Assembly (NCBI GenBank): GCA_036383515.1
Contig: DASVOE010000114.1
Coordinates: 1-64,000, forward strand
DNA length: 64,000 nucleotides
Reading direction: 5' to 3'
Source: CADEDV01 sp036383515
GTDB lineage: Bacteria > Bacteroidota > Bacteroidia > Chitinophagales > Chitinophagaceae
A program made the translations under genes and the position numbers. Numbering within the stretch: the stretch's first letter is position 1; each line of letters begins with the position of its first letter. The notes beneath the pieces are model-generated. The model was not told the origin of the DNA and made no database searches. It saw only the letters and a program-made list of their open reading frames with translations. This document shows positions 58,877 through 64,000 of this stretch, piece after piece.

Positions 58877-61024
58877 TTAATAGCTTGAGCTTATTGTGAT
58901 AAAATAGCATTCACTTGAAATATCTACATTATAAAGGTGGACCTGATCATATCCACTGCTAACATTGCTGCACCCTGCCTCTAAATAATTATAATATCCA
59001 TAATATTCAGGGTAGAAGTTCACATTATAATTACCAACCGGCAACGTTCCGAGATATGTGTTATACATAGGACTACTAACAGAAAAATAAAAACTCTCAT
59101 AGGTCGAGGTATTTATAAATTCTATTGTGCCATAGTTATTGTATGGGTAGCCGGAAAAATCATAATATATATCTACGGAACTGCAGTACCCATAGGCGTT
59201 TGCATAGTTCTGCCCGTTGGCAGCAATATCATTCAGGGCTAGCTGGTTGGCAGCCTGCAGACTGACTGATGAACTATAGGTGTTGGCATAAACAGTATAG
59301 GTGACCATAGATCCGCTACCACTGGAACACTGTTTATAAAAGTTTTCGCTTTGCTCTGTATTATAGTAAGTGCAGGTGCCATTCGCATTGGCATAGCCCT
59401 GGCCATTGGCATTTACATTATTTTGTGCTTGCTGATCCGCATCTGCCTGGCTAACTGTAGAACTATATGTATCCGCCGCCACGGTATAAGTTACACTACT
59501 ACCCGTGCCGCCTGTACCACAATTGTTGCGGGTAAACGTTCCACTTTTCTGTACATTATAATACGTAATAGTGGAAGTCATTGTCACTTTCACACTACCG
59601 GTATATTTTACTTCATTACCGCAGGTGGTTTTTCGTTGAAACCAGGTTGTTTGGGTAAGAGGGGTACTGAAGCTCAGATTCTGTGAGGTAGCACCGGGTA
59701 TATCCGTAAAATAAATATTATCGGGAGAGCTTTGCCATTGATAGGTATAGTTACCGTTACAATTTCCATCGCTGGCGGATGTGGCGATGATAGTAGATGG
59801 CAGTTGTCCAAACAGCTTTGTCTGGTTGCCACTGGTAATGCATCCAGCGTTTAACGGCTGTATCACCGTTACAGTACCCTGCGTCTCAACATAAGCTGTA
59901 TCACCACTGCAGATTGTTCTTCGCCTGAATAACGTAGTTACTGTTAAGGCCCCGGGACTATAATTTTGACCGGTTGCCCCGGAAATATTTGTAAAACTTC
60001 CGCTACCAGGAGCTGATTGCCATTGATAAGTATAACTGCCTCCGCAATTTCCCCCGGTGGCTGCAGTAGCATTAATAGTACTTGGGGTCTGTCCCGGGTA
60101 TATCGTTTGCTGGGAGTTGGTGACATAACCTCCATAAAGAGGAGTAACGTCGTCCAGGTTTAAAGCTGTTGTTATATTTCCCGCATTACTGCCATAGCCC
60201 TCAACAACTATATAATAAGTACCGGCATTTAACGTAGTGCTTATGGAAGCCGTTGAGCCGGAACATAGCGGCCCGTTATCATCATTTGATGTGATCAATC
60301 CTCCGCTACTATTCAGCAGGTGCAAATAGGTATCAAAACCTGATGAACAATGAGAAATGTTTACTCGTTTGGTTCCCTGCAGGGTAAACTGGTAATAAAT
60401 ATCATCGCTGCTCTGTCCATAATCATTAAGATATCCATTATAGGTACTGTTATTCTTTGTATCCGTATAAGAATAGGATCCCGATCCGTAGGTTCCAATT
60501 ACAATAGGGTTGTTAATACGGGCGCCAACAGGTTCTGGCGGACCCTCCACGTCTAATGTTACATCAATTGTAATGTCGCCGCTGTTAGTTCCATATCCTT
60601 CCGAGACAATATAATAAGTACCTTCACTAAGTGTAGTTTGTATAGAAGCTGTTGTACCTGAACATAAGGGGCCGTTGTCATCATTGTATTCGATGAGACT
60701 CCCATCGCTGGCAAGCAAATGCAGGTAGGTATCAAACGACGATGAACATTGAGAGATCGACACTACGGCGGTGCCTGTTACCGTAAAGCGATAAAAGATA
60801 TCCTCACTGCTTTGCCCATAATCATCGCCGTATCCACTGTTACTTCGGGTATCGTTATAGGTAGATGTTCCACCAGGATAAGTGCCCATTACAATAGGAT
60901 ATTCCATGGTAGAACCTTCCTGCCCATAGGAAAAAACAGGGTGCAGCAAAAAAGCTAACAATAGTAAGACCATTGCCTGCAGGCCTTTCTTTTGTGCCCG
61001 CCTGAAAAAGTAACTCATTCGCAT
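58877..61024 (-). CDS. Secreted PPC/Ig/DUF5977 repeat protein
   Basis: The 715-residue protein has a signal peptide (LQAMVLLLLAFLLHPVFSYG). Two pre-peptidase C-terminal (PPC) domains follow (about 40-160 and 165-290), each with D-x-Y-Y-x-F-T and FDTYLHLLxSxGxLxxxNDDNGPLCSGxTAS motifs. Next are two Ig-like units with a YTYQWQS core and GCITSGNQTKLFGQLPSTI-type linkers, then two DUF5977-like repeats (NNCGTGGTGSSVTYTVAADTYSSTVSQADAD) and a Tyr-rich C-terminal strand region. No T9SS sorting motif is evident at the end, so the export route is unclear. The gene starts the minus cluster PPC, thioredoxin-like, barstar, and may be part of one transcript. Confidence 0.72.
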   Translation of the reverse strand: MRMSYFFRRAQKKGLQAMVLLLLAFLLHPVFSYGQEGSTMEYPIVMGTYPGGTSTYNDTRSNSGYGDDYGQSSEDIFYRFTVTGTAVVSISQCSSSFDTYLHLLASDGSLIEYNDDNGPLCSGTTASIQTTLSEGTYYIVSEGYGTNSGDITIDVTLDVEGPPEPVGARINNPIVIGTYGSGSYSYTDTKNNSTYNGYLNDYGQSSDDIYYQFTLQGTKRVNISHCSSGFDTYLHLLNSSGGLITSNDDNGPLCSGSTASISTTLNAGTYYIVVEGYGSNAGNITTALNLDDVTPLYGGYVTNSQQTIYPGQTPSTINATAATGGNCGGSYTYQWQSAPGSGSFTNISGATGQNYSPGALTVTTLFRRRTICSGDTAYVETQGTVTVIQPLNAGCITSGNQTKLFGQLPSTIIATSASDGNCNGNYTYQWQSSPDNIYFTDIPGATSQNLSFSTPLTQTTWFQRKTTCGNEVKYTGSVKVTMTSTITYYNVQKSGTFTRNNCGTGGTGSSVTYTVAADTYSSTVSQADADQQAQNNVNANGQGYANANGTCTYYNTEQSENFYKQCSSGSGSMVTYTVYANTYSSSVSLQAANQLALNDIAANGQNYANAYGYCSSVDIYYDFSGYPYNNYGTIEFINTSTYESFYFSVSSPMYNTYLGTLPVGNYNVNFYPEYYGYYNYLEAGCSNVSSGYDQVHLYNVDISSECYFITISSSY

Positions 61025-61099
61025 AAGCTTGGTTTATAGCTTTGATATATCCACTGGTTTATTTACATCCCGATTCGCCCTGTATCTCTTTTCTACTAA

Positions 61100-62650
61100 T
61101 TACTCTATAGTTATTGTTCCCCATTTGCTTTCCTTATCTATTCCTCCAAATCCTTTGATCTTCCTTACCGGAACCAGCAGCGATGACGAAGACAAAAGAG
61201 TGATTGCATCACCCACAGGTAAAAAATTTTCAGCAGCAAGATCAATCAGCTTTTCTCTTTTAATTTTCCCATCTGCTTCCATCCAGCCTGCTACCAGCAC
61301 AACATTTTTATAGTTGTTAGAGCTCGAATACTTATCACCCACTTCAATTTTTAGATTAGCAGCCTCATCGTTATAAAAAACAAGTAATTTATCTTTAAAC
61401 GGAAAAGCATAGTAAGAAGACCCGATTGTACGGCCTGCACTTACCCTGGCTTTGGGTATCCAGTTAATAACAGCACGGCCGCTGTTTAAACGCACATTCA
61501 AAATACTGCCCGAAACCAGCGCAGAATGTTTTTCGCCATAAGCTATTCTTTCAAATTCTCCCACCATCCCAATGCTTCCGTCTTCTAATTCATAAGCCAC
61601 CATATCCAAACCATCCAACCCATATTTTTTCGGTTTTGTGTCTGCCCATCCGTCCTTGTCTAACTGGGTTACGAGGTCCTGCGAAAAGTCGGTTGTTTGA
61701 ATTTTATCTTCTTTAAAAGTGGAGGAAGAAATGGTTTGTGAAAAAATGCTGGTGAGATTGCCTGATTCTCCTGTTAGGGTGCCCACAGCATATACCATAT
61801 TCCCTGCCCTGGCTGCCACCAAAAGAACCTGGTAAGGGCTACCTGTATTTGATCTCACCTCAAAATCTTTTGGCCGTCCTTTGGATTGATAGATCGCTAC
61901 ATGCTTTGCATATTCATTCCGGCCGGCTTTAAATTTATAGGCTATATATGCTGCACCATTATTATCAACAGCTGCCGAGGAAACGATAAGTTCATCGGTC
62001 ATGCTGATCGTCTCTTTCCTATTCCAAACAGGCGCCAGGTCAATACTTACTACTGAAACATTAATTATGTTGTCTAATCCTGAAGACCAAACGGTCAGCA
62101 ATTTTGTATAATCCGGCGAACTTTTTACAATAAGCTTTGCTTTTGTTAACAGCTCTCCCAGTTTGCCAATCCCGATATTTCTAAGATCGGCTTGCAGCAG
62201 TTCTTTTGGCGCCCCGGTTTGTAATGAAACGGGGTCAATTTCAGTTGCCAGTAGTTTCAGGGTATTGCTTTCCTCCTCTCCATAACTAAAGTAAATAAGG
62301 TAAAGCTTGTCATTTATTTTTCTAAGGAGTGGAGGAAGTGGTCCGAAGTTTTTCTCCCCGTTCAGCAAATGGTTTTCTTTCACCAATTTCATGGAAGCAT
62401 CATACTGCAGCAGCTTAATGCCAAATTTTGCTTTACTCAGTTTAAAAGTATACCCGAATTGGGTCTTCTGATCTGTTTCCTTAAATGCAATAAAACCATT
62501 GTCTATTTTATATACATTGCCGTCAGGCATATCGTTGAAGGATGCAGACACGGAAGTTTTAAACGTTTGGCCATTTGCTGAAATACACAGTGATAACAAC
62601 AGGAATAACGACGTTGATTTTAAAAAAAGTTTCTTGATCATGTTTATCAT
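61100..62650 (-). CDS. Secreted protein of unknown function, probably beta-propeller
   Basis: The 516-residue protein has a signal peptide (FLKSTSLFLLLSLCISANG, cut before QTFKTSV). The mature part is all short strands and loops, e.g. FKETDQKTQFGYTFKLSKAKFGIKLLQYD, KLYLIYFSYGEEES, DYTKLLTVWSS, GMVGEFERIAYGEKHSALV, KLLVFYNDEAANLKIEVGDK. Blade-like repeats (strand, loop with Asp/Gly/Asn, strand) suggest a propeller, but I found no named family. It lies between the PPC protein and the immunity gene on the same strand. A 232-base gap with hairpins separates it from the latter, so it probably has its own promoter. Confidence 0.6.
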   Translation of the reverse strand: MINMIKKLFLKSTSLFLLLSLCISANGQTFKTSVSASFNDMPDGNVYKIDNGFIAFKETDQKTQFGYTFKLSKAKFGIKLLQYDASMKLVKENHLLNGEKNFGPLPPLLRKINDKLYLIYFSYGEEESNTLKLLATEIDPVSLQTGAPKELLQADLRNIGIGKLGELLTKAKLIVKSSPDYTKLLTVWSSGLDNIINVSVVSIDLAPVWNRKETISMTDELIVSSAAVDNNGAAYIAYKFKAGRNEYAKHVAIYQSKGRPKDFEVRSNTGSPYQVLLVAARAGNMVYAVGTLTGESGNLTSIFSQTISSSTFKEDKIQTTDFSQDLVTQLDKDGWADTKPKKYGLDGLDMVAYELEDGSIGMVGEFERIAYGEKHSALVSGSILNVRLNSGRAVINWIPKARVSAGRTIGSSYYAFPFKDKLLVFYNDEAANLKIEVGDKYSSSNNYKNVVLVAGWMEADGKIKREKLIDLAAENFLPVGDAITLLSSSSLLVPVRKIKGFGGIDKESKWGTITIE

Positions 62651-62882
62651 AAAGACTGCTTTCGAAGGATTTTCTATTCTTTTTTAGCCTACTAGTTAGT
62701 TGCTTATATTTTTTTCATTTTATAAATTGCCGATTGCTCAGACAACTCTTTTCATTTTATTTTTTTTACGGCCTCTTTGAAGCCGATGGTTAGATACAGT
62801 CTAACCATAACAATCCTATAATTTTTTAGCTTCTTACTGCCTAACATACTACCCACAACTGAGTCTACCAGTCACAACCCTA
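62651..62882. other. Intergenic region with hairpin and repeat copy C
   Basis: Contains a perfect inverted repeat ATGGTTAGA/TCTAACCAT (62786-62794 and 62800-62808) with a five-base loop, and repeat C (62802-62853). No gene with features is seen. It is downstream of the immunity gene, which may use this hairpin as a weak terminator; no clean T-run follows. Confidence 0.5.
62802..62853 (+). repeat. Diverged repeat, copy C
   Basis: Bases 62802-62853 resemble 57847-57896 (roughly 70 percent by eye): ATAACAA-CCT, TTTTTTAGCT and TTACTGCCT-ACATA-TAC are shared. Its position relative to the neighbouring minus-strand gene's stop is the same as for copy B. Confidence 0.6.
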
Positions 62883-63263
62883 CTATGTAACAACTGTCCG
62901 AATGTTAGGATACGTTTCTTTTAACAGAGATAAAAGCTCTTTTATTTTTTCTCGAAAAAGTATTAATGACTCTCGTGGATATTCTTGCTTTAATTCATTG
63001 TTAGGTACGTAGCTAAAGAACACATTGTCCTCTCTTTCTAAAACCACTACATCAGTAGAAATTTCAAATACTCCACTATCCCAAAAAAAAACTGCAATTC
63101 CTGAGCTATCCGTTTCTAAATGATAGTATAAACCGCTATTTCCCATCATTGAAGGTTCAGTTAATTCTATAATTTCTGATTCAATAAACTGGATATTATT
63201 TTCCAATTCTTCTTTCAGAAAATACAGTATACTCTTAATGTTTGAATAGACTTCTGTTTTCAT
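62883..63263 (-). CDS. Putative immunity protein of the Rhs toxin tip
   Basis: The 126-residue, acidic protein reads MKTEVYSNIKSILYFLKEEL, then MMGNSGLYYHLETDSSGIAVFFWDSGVFEISTDVVVLERED, then SLILFREKIKELLSLLKETYPNIRTV. It has no signal peptide or membrane helix. Its ATG overlaps the stop of the upstream toxin frame by four bases (ATGA-type overlap), the usual arrangement of polymorphic toxins and immunity genes. I do not recognise the immunity family. It would protect the producing cell from the toxin tip, which is inferred from position only. Confidence 0.65.
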   Translation of the reverse strand: MKTEVYSNIKSILYFLKEELENNIQFIESEIIELTEPSMMGNSGLYYHLETDSSGIAVFFWDSGVFEISTDVVVLEREDNVFFSYVPNNELKQEYPRESLILFREKIKELLSLLKETYPNIRTVVT

Positions 63264-64000
63264 TTTGTTTGCAATATTGATGACAGGTTTCTAATACTTG
63301 GAGTAAGGTTGCCTCCTTGTTTTAAAACGGCATTTTGAAAGGTTTTACTAGCGGATGAATGCACTGCCTTATACCAATCCCAATTGCCGGCCCCAATTAA
63401 ACTTTTCGCTGAAACTTCAAACTCAGAATAAACCCATCCTTTTGGAGCAGCATTCCAACTGGTTGGACCATTAATTGAAAAGAAAGTAAAACCGCTCTGC
63501 TCTTCAACAACCTTTCCTGTTGTTTTCATTAGATTATAATTCTCTTTGGAGCACCAATGACCTACTTTTACATAAATATCTTGTAAAAGAGGAGTCTTAG
63601 GAACACTATTTAAAATGTTTTTTGCTGCATAAGTCCCTAGAGCTTTGATGCCGGCTTTTACTAATAAGCCAATCCCCAACATATCTTCGACATTAAAACC
63701 GGATGGTTCTGTATAGCCTGAAGCCATGAAGTTGGCCCTTGAACCAACCTTCCATGCCGCAGCATTTAAATAATTTGTGGCATTTCCATTTAACCCATTT
63801 CCAACAAACTTACTTAAACTCTCCTTGGCCCCGAATCCGGGCGTAACCCAACGTGAGTAACCTGCATCAACTGCCAACTGTTTTGCTGCACTTGAACTTG
63901 ATAGTACATTAAGATACCCTTCAGAATTATACCACCCTGCTTGTGTTAGAATTTCAGTTTGGGAGGTTATATTCCCTTGCGCATCTCTATGATAAGTGTA
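63260..64000 (-). CDS. C-terminal toxin tip of an Rhs-type polymorphic toxin (TreTu-like), 5'-truncated by the window edge
   Basis: The frame is open from the right edge to the stop at 63260 (246 residues visible). The visible start reads YTYHRDAQGNITSQTE, an Rhs/YD-repeat-type segment, followed by VGNGLNGNATNYLNAAAWKV and a glycine/alanine-rich link. The last 110 residues (IYVKVGHWCSKENYNLMKTTG, SINGPTSWNAAP and WVYSEFEVSAKSLIG) resemble the TreTu toxin domain: G-H/R-W-x-S near the start, E-Y/N-x-x-M and Y-x-E-F-x-V. An internal TTG at 63877 is not the start because coding sequence continues upstream. The assignment is from memory of motifs. Residues of the active site cannot be confirmed. 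Confidence 0.7.
   Translation of the reverse strand, partial: YTYHRDAQGNITSQTEILTQAGWYNSEGYLNVLSSSSAAKQLAVDAGYSRWVTPGFGAKESLSKFVGNGLNGNATNYLNAAAWKVGSRANFMASGYTEPSGFNVEDMLGIGLLVKAGIKALGTYAAKNILNSVPKTPLLQDIYVKVGHWCSKENYNLMKTTGKVVEEQSGFTFFSINGPTSWNAAPKGWVYSEFEVSAKSLIGAGNWDWYKAVHSSASKTFQNAVLKQGGNLTPSIRNLSSILQTK

Overview
The window looks like a chromosomal segment of a Bacteroidota bacterium, most likely of the Chitinophagaceae (order Chitinophagales). Evidence: two type IX secretion (T9SS) type-B adhesin plus PorP/SprF gene pairs, T9SS type-A sorting tails, bacterial geranylgeranylglyceryl-phosphate synthase, DUF2490 and DUF2795 proteins, Bacteroidetes-type promoters (TTTG / TAnnTTTG), few Shine-Dalgarno sites and an AT-leaning composition. 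I found no rRNA, tRNA, CRISPR array or intact insertion sequence.

Region 1 (1-14.7 kb) is housekeeping. It holds the start of a B12-dependent ribonucleotide reductase running off the left edge, a DUF2490 outer-membrane protein, GGGP synthase, a small RelE/ParE toxin-antitoxin pair, a deoxynucleoside kinase, trpS, gatC, two LolD/MacB-type ABC ATPases, a PduO-type cobalamin adenosyltransferase (which could make the cofactor for the reductase), a DUF2795 protein, fabI, recN, a coiled-coil zinc-ribbon protein, a Nif3-like protein, a YitT membrane protein and a DinB-fold protein.

Region 2 (14.9-44.4 kb) mixes surface and secretion genes with housekeeping. Two unlinked modules (15.5-20.9 kb on plus, 32.3-37.0 kb on minus) each pair a long PKD-repeat protein with a C-terminal gliding/T9SS type-B domain and a PorP/SprF partner. 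Between and after them lie a peroxiredoxin, a small T9SS type-A protein, an RlmI-like methyltransferase, grpE-dnaJ, a YfbK-like VWA protein, hpt, a LysM glucosaminidase, an O-methyltransferase, a sodium:solute symporter, a LOG-family protein, recG (whose N-terminus lies upstream of any canonical start codon), a membrane glycosyltransferase, a WecA/MraY-type transferase and a penicillin-acylase-family lipoprotein.

Region 3 (44.8-64.0 kb) is accessory. A 9.9-kb gene encodes a 3309-residue secreted protein with an orderly plan: BNR/Ycf48-like N-terminus, 4 IPT, a 7-unit FG-GAP block, 2 IPT, a second 7-unit block, 6 IPT, a third 7-unit block, six Ig-like repeats on an exact 270-bp period, and a T9SS type-A tail. 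Beyond it is gene debris: the 3' end of an SMC/RecF-type ATPase and the 3' part of a siderophore-type acetyltransferase, both cut at the same point. A direct repeat follows, flanking a lipoprotein with seven YWKNG repeats. Next come a barstar-like immunity gene, a cysteine-less thioredoxin-fold protein, a PPC/DUF5977 surface protein and a large secreted protein of unknown function. At the right edge is the C-terminal tip of an Rhs-type polymorphic toxin (TreTu-like) with an overlapping putative immunity gene. A related repeat lies just 3' of both immunity genes, which suggests toxin/immunity cassette turnover.
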